This document shows positions 8,960 through 18,160 of a DNA stretch of 64,000 nucleotides, piece after piece. The position numbers and the translations under genes were made by a program. The stretch is taken from positions 1 to 64,000 of the forward strand of contig JAQWIK010000079.1 in NCBI GenBank assembly GCA_029248915.1, read 5' to 3'. The notes beneath the pieces were generated by a model, which made no database searches, was not told where the DNA came from, and was given only the letters and a program-made list of their open reading frames with translations. Numbering within the stretch: the stretch's first letter is position 1; every line of letters begins with the position of its first letter. The DNA is from Paracoccaceae bacterium (GTDB taxonomy: Bacteria; Pseudomonadota; Alphaproteobacteria; Rhodobacterales; Rhodobacteraceae).

Positions 8960-9672
8960 TAAATTCGGGAAGCCTGCTGAATATTGAAGAGTTCAGAGGT
9001 ACCCTTTTCTGCTAAATTGATTAAACTATTTAGTTGATCTCTACTGTATGTGGCGCCCTCAGCACTTATTTGGGTTTCTATCATTTTACCATTTCCAAGC
9101 ATAATAAAGTTTCCATCCACGCCTGCTTCACTATCTTCAGAATAATCAAGGTCTAAGACAGGTTGACCGGCATAAATACCACAACTGATTGCTGCAACCG
9201 GTGAAATTAAAGGATCATTCGAAAGAGTACCCGACTTTAACAGTTCATCTATAGCAATACGGAGTGCTACCCATCCTCCCGTAATAGAGGCACAGCGTGT
9301 TCCGCCATCTGCTTGTATAACATCACAGTCGATTGTTATCTGCCGTTCACCCAGTGAAAGTCTGTCAACGCCGGCTCTAAGTGATCTACCAATAAGTCTT
9401 TGTATTTCCACAGTCCGGCCACCTTGTTTACCAGAAGCCGCTTCTCTTCGCATTCTTGAACCAGTTGATCTTGGTAGCATGCCATACTCAGCAGTAATCC
9501 ACCCTTGACCCGTCCCTTTAATAAATGGTGGCACTCTGTCTTCTACTGTAGCAGTACATATGACATGGGTGTCACCCATTTTAATAATACAGCTTCCTTC
9601 TGCATGCATTGTTACGTTAGTTTCTATTGAAACATTTCTTAGTTCGTCTAGTTTTCGACCAGATGGGCGCAT
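8959..9672 (-). CDS. rph: Ribonuclease PH
   Basis: Phosphorolytic 3'-5' exoribonuclease that trims tRNA precursors and 16S rRNA. The 237 residues start with [12 protein letters not shown] and contain the family block [14 protein letters not shown] and the [13 protein letters not shown] segment with catalytic and phosphate-binding residues. Nothing suggests a frameshift like the one known in E. coli K-12 rph. It heads the rph-rdgB-hemW operon and is divergent from hrcA, whose start lies 112 bp away, so the promoters for both directions probably sit between 9673 and 9784. Confidence 0.96.
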   Translation of the reverse strand: MRPSGRKLDELRNVSIETNVTMHAEGSCIIKMGDTHVICTATVEDRVPPFIKGTGQGWITAEYGMLPRSTGSRMRREAASGKQGGRTVEIQRLIGRSLRAGVDRLSLGERQITIDCDVIQADGGTRCASITGGWVALRIAIDELLKSGTLSNDPLISPVAAISCGIYAGQPVLDLDYSEDSEAGVDGNFIMLGNGKMIETQISAEGATYSRDQLNSLINLAEKGTSELFNIQQASRI

Positions 9673-9784
9673 TTTGAATCCTTTCTGCTTTAATTTGGAA
9701 ATACATCTCGATTATGTGAATTTGCAACCCTGTTTGAAGTTTTTCATTAGGCTAATTGAAAAATATAAGCTAAAACACGTCCCG

Positions 9785-10855
9785 ATGATTGAAAAAAAAG
9801 AAATGCTGGAGGAAATGAACAATCGCTCACGTGAAGTATTCCGTAGGGTGGTTGAAGGCTATTTGACTGACGGTGAGCCAGTTGGATCGCGAACTTTATC
9901 ACGAGAATTTAGTGAAGATATCTCTGCGGCAACAATCAGAAATGTAATGCAAGATTTAGAGTTTTTAGGTTTACTAGATAGTCCACATACAAGCGCAGGA
10001 AGGATCCCTACTCAGTTAGGTTTGAGAATGTTTGTAGATGGAATCTTGGAGGTATCTGAGGTTGATAAAAATGATAGAAAAAAAATTGATAAAATAGTTT
10101 CAGATGAAACCAATCAAGTTGAAGATATTTTAGACGATATTTCCACAACACTATCGGGCGTGACACAAGGAGCTTCGCTTGTTTTAACTCCAAAACATGA
10201 GGCACCAATTAAGCATGTGGAGTTTTTGCCCTTATCAACAAGTCAAGCTTTGGTTGTCTTAGTTTTTGCAGATGGCCATGTTGAAAATCGACTATTCAAA
10301 CCCCCACCTGGGCAAACCCCTAGCTCTATGAAGGAAGCTGCAAATTTTTTGAATGCTATCATGGAAGGTAATACTCTGAGTGAAGCCAAAAAACTAATTA
10401 AAAATGAAATTGATTACCGACGTCAGGAACTTGATACTCTGGCTCGTGATTTGGTGCATAGTGGTTTAGCTTTGTGGGATGCTAATGAAGAACGCCAAGA
10501 GAGATTGATCGTAAAAGGAAGGGCAAACCTTCTAAATGAATCGGCACCAAGAGAAGATTTAGATAAAATAAAAAATCTATTTGACGATCTAGAACGAAAA
10601 CGCGATATAGCAGACTTCCTGGAGCTTACTGAAAAGGGTGAAGGAGTAAGAATATTTATAGGGTCAGAAAATAAGCTTTTTTCTTTGACGGGTTCATCTT
10701 TAGTTGTTTCTCCCTATATGAATTCTGATCGTAAGATTATTGGTGCTGTAGGAGTAATAGGACCGACGAGATTAAATTATGGGCGAATAGTCCCTGTGGT
10801 GGATTATACCGCGCAATTGGTTGGAAAGATGATCTCTGACCGCAATAAGAGGTGA
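9785..10855 (+). CDS. hrcA: Heat-inducible transcription repressor HrcA
   Basis: Repressor of heat-shock operons that normally binds CIRCE elements near groESL or dnaKJ. The N-terminal winged helix covers about residues 10-80, including VGSRTLSREF and SAATIRNVMQDLE, followed by the dimerisation domain. The reading frame stays open upstream into rph on the other strand, but homology begins around MIEKKEMLEEMNNRSREV, so I start at ATG 9785 (356 residues). ATGs at 9803 and 9815 are alternatives, the last with GGAGG only two bases away. I saw no CIRCE element in the upstream gap. grpE follows after 3 bp. Confidence 0.93.
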   Translation: MIEKKEMLEEMNNRSREVFRRVVEGYLTDGEPVGSRTLSREFSEDISAATIRNVMQDLEFLGLLDSPHTSAGRIPTQLGLRMFVDGILEVSEVDKNDRKKIDKIVSDETNQVEDILDDISTTLSGVTQGASLVLTPKHEAPIKHVEFLPLSTSQALVVLVFADGHVENRLFKPPPGQTPSSMKEAANFLNAIMEGNTLSEAKKLIKNEIDYRRQELDTLARDLVHSGLALWDANEERQERLIVKGRANLLNESAPREDLDKIKNLFDDLERKRDIADFLELTEKGEGVRIFIGSENKLFSLTGSSLVVSPYMNSDRKIIGAVGVIGPTRLNYGRIVPVVDYTAQLVGKMISDRNKR

Positions 10856-10858
10856 TAA

Positions 10859-11419
10859 ATGGCTGAGCAAAAAAAAGAAGAATTCTTGGATGATATAGAA
10901 GAATCAGAACTAAACCAGGATGATTTAATAGATATAGATGCTGAAGCAGCTGAGCTGGAAAAACTGGATGAAGTTACTGCAGAGCGCGATGATTATCGCG
11001 ATAGGTTTATGAGGGCGCTGGCTGATGCTGAAAATGCACGAAAAAGGGCAGATAAAGACCGAAAGGAAGCAGAGAACTATGGAGGGTCTAAACTTGCTAG
11101 AGATCTTTTACCAATTTATGACAATATGAAAAGAGCTGTTGATTCTATAACTGAAGATCAAAAAGATGCGGTGGGGTCTGTCATAGAAGGTGTTGAGCTC
11201 ACGATGCGAGAACTATTAAATGTTTTTTCGAAACACGGGATTAAACCTATATCTCCTGAAGTTGGTGAAAAATTTGATCCTCAGCTACACGAAGCAATGT
11301 TCGAAGCGCCTGTTCCTGGGACTAAAGTCGGTGACATAATAGAAGTTTCATCTGAAGGTTTTATGTTATATGATCGCCTGTTACGTCCAGCACATGTTGG
11401 GGTGTCATCAAACAGCTAA
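10859..11419 (+). CDS. grpE: Nucleotide exchange factor GrpE
   Basis: Cochaperone that releases ADP from DnaK. The 186 residues start with an acidic, low-complexity segment, then a long coiled coil from about 35 to 85 (LEKLDEVTAERDDYRDRF and onward) and the C-terminal beta domain with GVELTMRELLNVFSKHGI and the family-typical FDPQLHEAMFE. It is tightly linked to hrcA, so heat-shock control of this pair is likely shared. Its TAA stop overlaps the mutS stop on the other strand in the tetranucleotide CTAA. Confidence 0.96.
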   Translation: MAEQKKEEFLDDIEESELNQDDLIDIDAEAAELEKLDEVTAERDDYRDRFMRALADAENARKRADKDRKEAENYGGSKLARDLLPIYDNMKRAVDSITEDQKDAVGSVIEGVELTMRELLNVFSKHGIKPISPEVGEKFDPQLHEAMFEAPVPGTKVGDIIEVSSEGFMLYDRLLRPAHVGVSSNS

Positions 11420-14049
11420 TTTTGTTTTTTATCTTTCAGCCTCTCTTTAAGTTTGTATAGAAAATCTAGAGCTTCTCTAGGTGATGTGCTATCTAAGTTT
11501 ATGGTCTCTATTTCTTGCTGAAGTGCGTCCACTCTCTTTTCTTCGATTTTATTAGAAATATGATCGTTTGAAAATAAAGGGAGATCGTCTATTAAATCTT
11601 TGAAATTAGTTTGGCCTTGATAATGGCCTTTTTCAAGCTTTTCTAATATCAGTTTTGATCTCTCTATTACAGTTCTAGGTAAGCCAGCAAGCTTGGCGAC
11701 TTGAACACCATAGGAGCGATCAGCTGCTCCTCTTGTAACCTCGTGCAAAAACACCACCTCACCTTCCCACTCTTTGACTGCGACAGTAGAGTTTTCCAGG
11801 CGATCCATCTCAGCGGATAAATGTGTTAATTCATGATAGTGCGTAGCAAATAAAGCTCGAGTCCTATTAACATTATGCAAATGCTCTAATGTAGCCCAAG
11901 CTATTGATAGGCCATCATAGGTTGCGGTTCCTCTACCGATCTCGTCTAAAATTACGAAAGAGTTCTCATCGGCTTGATTCAAGATAGATGCCGTTTCTAC
12001 CATTTCCACCATAAAAGTAGACCGCCCTCTGGCTAAATCGTCTGATGCGCCGACCCGGCTAAAAAGCTGGGATACTATACCTATTTTGGCTTCTGTCGCT
12101 GGAACGAATGAACCAATTTGAGCCAACAAAACAATTAAAGCGTTTTGTCTCAGGAAAGTTGATTTTCCAGACATATTTGGTCCTGTTAGCAGACAAATTT
12201 TCCCATTATTTAAAATACACTCGTTTGAAATAAACGCCTTTCCCTCTTTTTTTAGGGCGTGTTCAACTACTGGGTGCCTTCCCTCAGTAACATCAAAGTT
12301 ACGTGACACATCAACTACGGGCTTTACCCAAGATTCATTTTTTGCCAGAGTAGAAAGGGCAACACTAAGGTCTATCTCTGATAAAAAATCAGCTATTTCA
12401 GTGATATGTTGGCCATATGTTAATAGTTTACTACATAAATCTTCGAATGCTCGTTTTTCTATCTCCAGAGAATGGCTGGAAGCGTTCAAAATTCTGGTTT
12501 CAATTTCGGAAAGCTCAATAGTTGAGAAACGGACTTGATTTGCGGTTGTTTGTCTATGGATAAAGGTATCGGACAAAGGCTTTGATAACATGCGCTCTGC
12601 ATAAGTTGCTGGAGTTTCTATAAAATATCCCAGTACATTGTTATGTTTTATTTTAAGCGATTGAATGCCAGATGTTTCGACATATCCCATTTGCATTTCC
12701 GCAATGACTTTTCTGCCTTCATTTCTAAGCCTACGGGCTTCGTCTAACTTGGGATCAAAGCCCTCTCTAATAAAACCACCGTCTCTTGTAAGAATAGGCG
12801 GCTCATCTGAAAGCGCTTCGGTTAGTAAGTTTAAAATTTTATCTTGATCGGGAAATACAGCTGACTTTTGCTCAATCAGCATAGGCAAGCTGAAATTAGA
12901 GAGCATTTTTGTAATAGTAGAAGATTGCCTTAAACCATTTCGAATAGCCACTAGGTCTCTAGGTCCAGCTCTATCTAATGATATTCTAGATAAGGCTCTA
13001 TCTAAATCAGGAACCTTTCGAAGTTCAGATTGAAGGCTATAAGATAGCTCTGCATCGGCTATCATAAAATCTATACTATTTAATCTTTTCTTTATTTCAT
13101 CTAGATTAGTAGAGGGAGAAGAAATTCTCTTTTCTAATAACCTTGCTCCACCTGATGTTAAGGTCTGGTCAATCACCGATAGAAGTGAACCTGATTTATT
13201 TCCTGAGGAAAGTCCTTTCGTAAGTTCTAAATTTTTCCGAGTAGCCGTATCTATAGCCATAAAAGAGGAGTTTAGTTCGCGCCGTGGTCGCGATAATAAT
13301 GGGAGTTTACCCTTTTGCGTTATCTGTAAATATTCTATAATCGCTCCCATGGCTGACATTTCGGCTCTATTAAAAGCGCCTAAACCATCTATGGTTTCAA
13401 TGTTGAAGGTTTTCTTTAAACGCTCTGTCGCGGAACTGCTGTCAAAAGCAGAATTTGCTAGTTCCGTAACGCTTATACCAAATTCCTCTGCAAGATCTCG
13501 ATGTGCTCTCGCTAAATTTTCAGAAAGTAGAATTTCACTTGGAGAAAGCCTGGTTAATTCAGAACCTAACCTCTCTGGCTCTATACTGGAAATGTAAAAG
13601 GAACCTGTTGAAATATCGATCCAAGAAACAGAGGCTTCATTGTGTACCACTGAATAAGCAGCAAGATAGTTATTTTTTCTGGCATCCAATAAATTATCTT
13701 CTGTTAGTGTTCCAGGGGTTACCAGTCTAACAACCTCCCTTCTAACTACGGCTTTGTACCCTCTTTTCTTTGCTTCTTCTGGACTTTCCATTTGCTCACA
13801 AATAGCGACTCGAAAACCTTTATTAATTAAAGTAAAAATATAGTTTTCCGCAGAATGATGAGGAACCCCACACATTGGTATCTCTTCCCCACCGTGCTTG
13901 CCCCGTTTCGTTAAGGCTATATCTAAAGCGCTTGATGCAACTTTCGCATCTTCAAAAAATAATTCATAGAAATCTCCCATCCTGTAGAACAACAAAGCTT
14001 CAGAATAGTCAGATTTAATTTCCATGTACTGCGACATCATTGGTGTCAC
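11416..14049 (-). CDS. mutS: DNA mismatch repair protein MutS
   Basis: Mismatch-recognising ATPase that starts methyl-independent or MutL-dependent repair. The 877 residues include the mismatch-reading Phe-X-Glu (F27, E29 in GDFYELF), the connector and lever domains, and the ABC ATPase with Walker A GPNMSGKST at about 621, FVILDEIGRGTATYDG as Walker B, and the FATHYHELTHL switch. Translation appears to start at GTG, giving the family-typical MTPMMSQYMEIK. The gene is convergent with grpE, and msrA lies 81 bp upstream on the same strand. Confidence 0.97.
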   Translation of the reverse strand: MTPMMSQYMEIKSDYSEALLFYRMGDFYELFFEDAKVASSALDIALTKRGKHGGEEIPMCGVPHHSAENYIFTLINKGFRVAICEQMESPEEAKKRGYKAVVRREVVRLVTPGTLTEDNLLDARKNNYLAAYSVVHNEASVSWIDISTGSFYISSIEPERLGSELTRLSPSEILLSENLARAHRDLAEEFGISVTELANSAFDSSSATERLKKTFNIETIDGLGAFNRAEMSAMGAIIEYLQITQKGKLPLLSRPRRELNSSFMAIDTATRKNLELTKGLSSGNKSGSLLSVIDQTLTSGGARLLEKRISSPSTNLDEIKKRLNSIDFMIADAELSYSLQSELRKVPDLDRALSRISLDRAGPRDLVAIRNGLRQSSTITKMLSNFSLPMLIEQKSAVFPDQDKILNLLTEALSDEPPILTRDGGFIREGFDPKLDEARRLRNEGRKVIAEMQMGYVETSGIQSLKIKHNNVLGYFIETPATYAERMLSKPLSDTFIHRQTTANQVRFSTIELSEIETRILNASSHSLEIEKRAFEDLCSKLLTYGQHITEIADFLSEIDLSVALSTLAKNESWVKPVVDVSRNFDVTEGRHPVVEHALKKEGKAFISNECILNNGKICLLTGPNMSGKSTFLRQNALIVLLAQIGSFVPATEAKIGIVSQLFSRVGASDDLARGRSTFMVEMVETASILNQADENSFVILDEIGRGTATYDGLSIAWATLEHLHNVNRTRALFATHYHELTHLSAEMDRLENSTVAVKEWEGEVVFLHEVTRGAADRSYGVQVAKLAGLPRTVIERSKLILEKLEKGHYQGQTNFKDLIDDLPLFSNDHISNKIEEKRVDALQQEIETINLDSTSPREALDFLYKLKERLKDKKQN

Positions 14050-14130
14050 GATGGTCTCCCCAGGCTCTGAATTAGTCTAACACTTGTTTCGTTGGGTGGA
14101 AGCTCAAAAACTTGTGCCAAGGGGACTTTG

Positions 14131-14787
14131 TTAATTTAAAAAAGCGTCTTTTCCCCAAAGTTTTTTGAGGCGTTTATCCCTTCCGCAAGCGCTGCGGTAT
14201 CTTTTGTATGCTTTTTTTTGTTTGATTGGACCGAATCTAGTCAATACTAAATTCTCCCCTTTATAATAGTCTTGATGATAATCTTCAGCGATAAAAAATT
14301 CACTTACTTCTAAAATAGGAGTAACTATTGTTTCGCCTAAAACAGCCTCTGCCTCAAGAAGAGCATTTTCTGCAATTAAAACCTGACTTGGTCTGGCAAA
14401 AATAGCTGACTTATAGCTGTGACCCCGATCACAGAATTGGCCACCAGAGTCAGTTGGGTCTATAGACCGAAAAAATTTATTTAATATATTCTCTATAGTA
14501 ATTAATTCAGGGTCAAAGTGAATAATGACGGCTTCATAGTGCCCTGTGAGGCCTTTTACGACCTGTTTGTAGGTTGGGTTTTTAACATATCCACCAGTGT
14601 AGCCTGAAATAACTTCACTGATCCCATTCACTTTCTCAAAGTCTGCTTCTACGCACCAAAAGCATCCACCAGCTAAAATTATAGAATCTTTTGATTCTGC
14701 GTTTAACTGTAGACTGCTAAATATAGTGATGAATTGTGTTGTTAATGACAAAACTAAGATAAAAATGATTTTTACAAATTGATGCAT
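14131..14787 (-). CDS. msrA: Peptide-methionine (S)-S-oxide reductase MsrA, probably exported
   Basis: Repairs oxidised methionine (S-sulfoxide) in proteins. The catalytic GCFWC motif puts the nucleophile at C42. SGYTGG, GHYEAV and GGQFCDRGHSYKSAIF are further family signatures. Residues 1-30 form a hydrophobic segment ending in LNA, which reads as a cleavable signal peptide, so the enzyme likely works in the periplasm. There is no lipobox cysteine. The 218-residue length fits a signal peptide plus an MsrA domain. It is transcribed away from the aminotransferase cluster. Confidence 0.9.
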   Translation of the reverse strand: MHQFVKIIFILVLSLTTQFITIFSSLQLNAESKDSIILAGGCFWCVEADFEKVNGISEVISGYTGGYVKNPTYKQVVKGLTGHYEAVIIHFDPELITIENILNKFFRSIDPTDSGGQFCDRGHSYKSAIFARPSQVLIAENALLEAEAVLGETIVTPILEVSEFFIAEDYHQDYYKGENLVLTRFGPIKQKKAYKRYRSACGRDKRLKKLWGKDAFLN

Positions 14788-14924
14788 GAAGCGTTCCTTT
14801 GATTATTAAGCATAGGCTTAGAGTGAAAAATGCCTTTGCCAACCTAGAAATTTAGAAAGAACAAAAACAAATATTTCTTGGCATAAATTAACTTACCTAA
14901 TAGCAATATCGAAAAGGGGTAAAA

Positions 14925-15833
14925 ATGACAGCAAACGTGTCTACACACCAATCAGAAGAAGATATCAGAAATGAAGATATTCTGATCTACTTAAATGGGA
15001 AAATAGTCCCAAAAAAAGAAGCCCTAGTAAGTGTCTACGATAGTGGATTCATGTTGGGCGACGGTGTTTGGGAAGGGCTACGATTATATAATAACACATG
15101 GGCTTTTTGCGATGAGCATATAGATAGACTTTTTGAGGCATCTTTGGCGATCGATTTAGATATTGGGCTAAACAAATCAGACGTTATCGACGCGCTTATT
15201 AAGACCCAAAAGTCTAACGGTATGGAAAACAACGCTCATGCTAGGCTCATGATAACGCGAGGCCCAAAAAAAAGACCCTTTCAACATCCAGCCTTATCAC
15301 AAGATGGCCCTACATTTGTAATTATAATGGAACACTCTGTTCCCAAAATACCAAGGCCCATATCCTTAGCCACTGTGCCTCATTTAAGAGGCCTTCCAAT
15401 GACGCAAGATCCAAAGTTAAATAGCCATTCTAAACTCAATTGTATATTAGCTTGCATTGCAGCAGAGAAGGCTGGAGCGGACGAAGCGCTGATGCTTGAT
15501 TTAAACGGTTTCGTAAACACCACAAATGCCTGTAATTTTTTCATAGTTAAAAAAGGCGAAGTTTGGACGAGTACAGGTGACTATTGCATGAATGGAATTA
15601 CCAGACAAAAGGTAATAGATCTTTGCCGTACAGAAGGTATAAATGTTCGAGAAAAAAACTTTTCTCTAGTTGACACATATAGCGCGGATGAAGCGTTTCT
15701 CACAGGTACTTTTGGAGCACAAACTCCGGTGGGATCTATTGACGGGCGATCTATTGGTATAGGTAAATTAGGTCCAACTACGGAACATATCAGAAAACTG
15801 TATAAGTTATTAATTGATAAAGAGTGTGGCTAA
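14925..15833 (+). CDS. Class IV (fold type IV) PLP-dependent aminotransferase
   Basis: Related to branched-chain and D-amino acid transaminases; the substrate cannot be read from the sequence. The N-terminal DSGFMLGDGVWEGLRL (39-54) is a BCAT-like signature. The candidate Schiff-base lysine lies in DPKLNSHSK (K164; K170 is the alternative). The position usually holding the PLP-N1-binding glutamate (G-x-v-x-E) reads GFVNT, with threonine at 199, so this belongs to an atypical subgroup. GGGGT precedes the ATG. The stop shares a base with the next start (TAATG), coupling it to the sulfotransferase-like gene. Many annotation systems would call it IlvE, which I would not assert. Confidence 0.82.
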   Translation: MTANVSTHQSEEDIRNEDILIYLNGKIVPKKEALVSVYDSGFMLGDGVWEGLRLYNNTWAFCDEHIDRLFEASLAIDLDIGLNKSDVIDALIKTQKSNGMENNAHARLMITRGPKKRPFQHPALSQDGPTFVIIMEHSVPKIPRPISLATVPHLRGLPMTQDPKLNSHSKLNCILACIAAEKAGADEALMLDLNGFVNTTNACNFFIVKKGEVWTSTGDYCMNGITRQKVIDLCRTEGINVREKNFSLVDTYSADEAFLTGTFGAQTPVGSIDGRSIGIGKLGPTTEHIRKLYKLLIDKECG

Positions 15834-16546
15834 TGAATTTAGCAGTATGGTCTGGACCCAGGAACATTTCAACGGCCTTAATGTACTCATTTGGCAATCG
15901 GGATGATTTTGAAATAATCGATGAGCCATTTTATTCCAATTATCTTATTGAAACCGGTTTAGATCATCCAATGCGAGAAGAAATTATACTATCTCAGCCA
16001 GAAAACGTTGATCAGATTATATTGACATTGTCACAGAAGAGAACAATTGGTGGAAAAAGTCTTTACCAAAAGCATATGTCGCAACATATGACGAACTCAA
16101 TCCCAAGAAATTGGTTTGACCAAGTAAAACACATTTTTCTGCTTAGGCATCCGGCGAGAGTAATTTCGAGTTTTTCTAAAAAATATGATAATATTAGTGA
16201 GAGTGATATAGGCTTCAAAAAACAGGTAGAGTTATTTTCAGAGGTCATTAAACAAGGGTTGGACCCTATTGTGGTAAACTCTGAGGATATCAGGAAGAGT
16301 CCTGAACAGACAATTACCAAAATATGCAAAAGACTAAATATAGGTTTTCAAAAGTCGATGTTATCGTGGCCTAAAGGTGGGAACAAGGATGACGGTGTTT
16401 GGGCGTCTCATTGGTATGAGTCAGCACATGATTCAACAGGTTTTTCTGGTCCAGAAAGTCGTCTGCCAGTCTTAGAGGGAACAAACTTGAAACTTGTCGA
16501 GGCCTCTCTTCCCCTCTATCGCTCCTTATTGAAGTTTGCTATCTAA
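15833..16546 (+). CDS. Sulfotransferase-family protein
   Basis: A 237-residue P-loop protein of the PAPS-dependent sulfotransferase fold. GPRNISTALMYSF at about 8-20 matches the 5'-phosphosulfate-binding loop, with PRN in place of the common PRSG. LRHPARVISSFSK at about 103 matches the 3'-phosphate-binding motif. The C terminus is helical. An upstream in-frame GTG at 15824 would add three residues, but ATG 15833 in a TAATG junction with the aminotransferase is more natural. The substrate is unknown. Close coupling suggests that it acts with the aminotransferase or on its product, which is inference from context only. Confidence 0.72.
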   Translation: MNLAVWSGPRNISTALMYSFGNRDDFEIIDEPFYSNYLIETGLDHPMREEIILSQPENVDQIILTLSQKRTIGGKSLYQKHMSQHMTNSIPRNWFDQVKHIFLLRHPARVISSFSKKYDNISESDIGFKKQVELFSEVIKQGLDPIVVNSEDIRKSPEQTITKICKRLNIGFQKSMLSWPKGGNKDDGVWASHWYESAHDSTGFSGPESRLPVLEGTNLKLVEASLPLYRSLLKFAI

Positions 16547-16551
16547 AAATA

Positions 16552-17244
16552 GTGAAACCAGTTTTTTCAATACCCCAAACACCCTTCATTAAGGTCACTG
16601 GAAAGGATTGTATTTATCCAGTAAAGCGAATTTTCTGTGTTGGCAGAAACTATGTTGAGCATGCATTAGAATTAGGAAACGAGGTAGATAGAAAACAGCC
16701 GTTTTATTTTACCAAATCATCTTCTTCACTTTTGGGTCCAGAAACAGATCTTATTTATCCACCCATGACAGATAGTCTGCATCATGAAGTGGAGCTGGTA
16801 GTGGCTATTGGAAAATCGCTTCATAATGCTAATAAAGGTGATTTAGAAAAATCCATATATGGGTATGCATGTGGGCTAGATATGACTCGGCGCGACTTAC
16901 AAAATGTAGCAAAAAAACAGGGAAAGCCTTGGGATATGGCAAAAGACTTTGATGGGTCTGCTATAATAGGTTCAATAACAGAAAGTGAACAGGTGCCCGC
17001 AATACAAAGTGCAAATCTAAAATTATTTTTAAATGACCAGCTTCAGCAGATTGGAAAAATCTCAGATATGATTTATTCTGTAGATGAAATACTTCTAGAT
17101 TTATCGAAATATACAAAATTAGTTCCTGGAGACTTAATAATGACTGGTACACCAGCAGGCGTTAGCCCGGTTAAAGTGGGAGATAGGTTAATTGTGCAAA
17201 TAGAAGGATTAAAAGATTTAACATTAAAGGTTTTGGAAAAATAA
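16552..17244 (+). CDS. Fumarylacetoacetate hydrolase family protein (fumarylpyruvate hydrolase-like)
   Basis: Metal-dependent hydrolase or decarboxylase of the FAH superfamily, 230 residues. VGRNYVEHALELG near residue 30, the metal-binding HHEVELVVAIGK with paired glutamates, GLDMTRRDLQ, and C-terminal PGDLIMTGTPAGVSPVKVGD are all diagnostic. Small single-domain members of this type cleave fumarylpyruvate, acylpyruvates or oxaloacetate; the sequence does not tell which. It starts with GTG five bases after the sulfotransferase-like gene, so it is the third gene of a compact operon. It is convergent with the BKACE gene, seven bases away. Confidence 0.88.
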   Translation: MKPVFSIPQTPFIKVTGKDCIYPVKRIFCVGRNYVEHALELGNEVDRKQPFYFTKSSSSLLGPETDLIYPPMTDSLHHEVELVVAIGKSLHNANKGDLEKSIYGYACGLDMTRRDLQNVAKKQGKPWDMAKDFDGSAIIGSITESEQVPAIQSANLKLFLNDQLQQIGKISDMIYSVDEILLDLSKYTKLVPGDLIMTGTPAGVSPVKVGDRLIVQIEGLKDLTLKVLEK

Positions 17245-17251
17245 GTTAATT

Positions 17252-18073
17252 TCAAAGGCCAAGTAAGTTTCGTGCCTCCTTCCAGTTTGCTACACTTCTA
17301 TTATGTTTCTCACACAACTCAACAGCCCGCTTAACAAGTGCTGCGTTGGATGGTGCCAGAGTATTTTTGTCAAGTCGGACATTATCTTCCATTCCAACTC
17401 TTGTATGTCCCCCAGTCTTAATAGCCCACTCATTAACTATGATCTGGTTGGCGCCTATTCCAGCAGCACACCATTCAGATTTTGGTGCTCGATCACTCAT
17501 CAATTTTACATAAAAATCAAAGATAGTTTTGTCGGCTGGCATAGCATTCTTCACGCCCATGACGAACTGAACATATAGGTCTCCAAAAAGTAGACCCTTA
17601 GAGTGCATATCGATCGCATTTATTATATGAGAAAGATCAAAAGCTTCTACTTCTGGCACAACTTTATACAAATGCATTTGCTCAGCTAACCATAATACAA
17701 GATCGGGAGAATTTTCATAAACCCTTGTTGGGAAGTTATTAGACCCTACTGATAAAGATGCCATGTCTGGTTTCAATGATAGCATTCCACCCCGTTCTTT
17801 TCCAGAGCCAGACCTTCCACCAGTTGAAAACTGAACAATCATACCTGGGCAATGTTTTAAAATGCCCTCTTTTAGCAATAAAAATTTTTCTGGATCAGAA
17901 GTAGGCGTTTCGTCTGTGTTTCTGACATGAGCATGACAGATTGTTGCCCCGGCCTCAAAAGCTTCTTGTGTGCTCTCTATTTGTTCATCTATTGAGATTG
18001 GCACATTAGGGTTGTCTTTTTTTGTCGGAACAGACCCGGTGATAGCAACGCAGATGATACATGGTTTGCTCAT
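17252..18073 (-). CDS. BKACE family beta-keto acid cleavage enzyme (DUF849)
   Basis: Zinc-dependent enzyme of the family founded by 3-keto-5-aminohexanoate cleavage enzyme; members split a beta-keto acid with acetyl-CoA to give acetoacetate and an acyl-CoA. The Zn-binding CHAHVR (HAH at 47-49), the FSTGGRSG segment and GGHTRVGMEDN near the C terminus are diagnostic. Substrate class depends on pocket residues I cannot assign. ATG 18073 has GGGGA six bases upstream; a TTG one codon earlier is less likely. It stands alone on the minus strand, opposite an FAH hydrolase, so a shared pathway is only a suggestion. Confidence 0.88.
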   Translation of the reverse strand: MSKPCIICVAITGSVPTKKDNPNVPISIDEQIESTQEAFEAGATICHAHVRNTDETPTSDPEKFLLLKEGILKHCPGMIVQFSTGGRSGSGKERGGMLSLKPDMASLSVGSNNFPTRVYENSPDLVLWLAEQMHLYKVVPEVEAFDLSHIINAIDMHSKGLLFGDLYVQFVMGVKNAMPADKTIFDFYVKLMSDRAPKSEWCAAGIGANQIIVNEWAIKTGGHTRVGMEDNVRLDKNTLAPSNAALVKRAVELCEKHNRSVANWKEARNLLGL

Positions 18074-18160
18074 CAAGCTTCCCCTACTTTAAACATTGAT
18101 TTATCTTTATCGTTGGATCACTAAATCATTTTACATAAATTCGAGCAAGGTCTGAGTTAG

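Noticed and set aside
9560..9784. Upstream extension of the hrcA frame
   Set aside because: It overlaps rph on the other strand and shows no homology; HrcA similarity starts at about 9785.
9673..9784. Search for a CIRCE operator before hrcA-grpE
   Set aside because: No TTAGCACTC/GAGTGCTAA-type inverted repeat is present in the gap.
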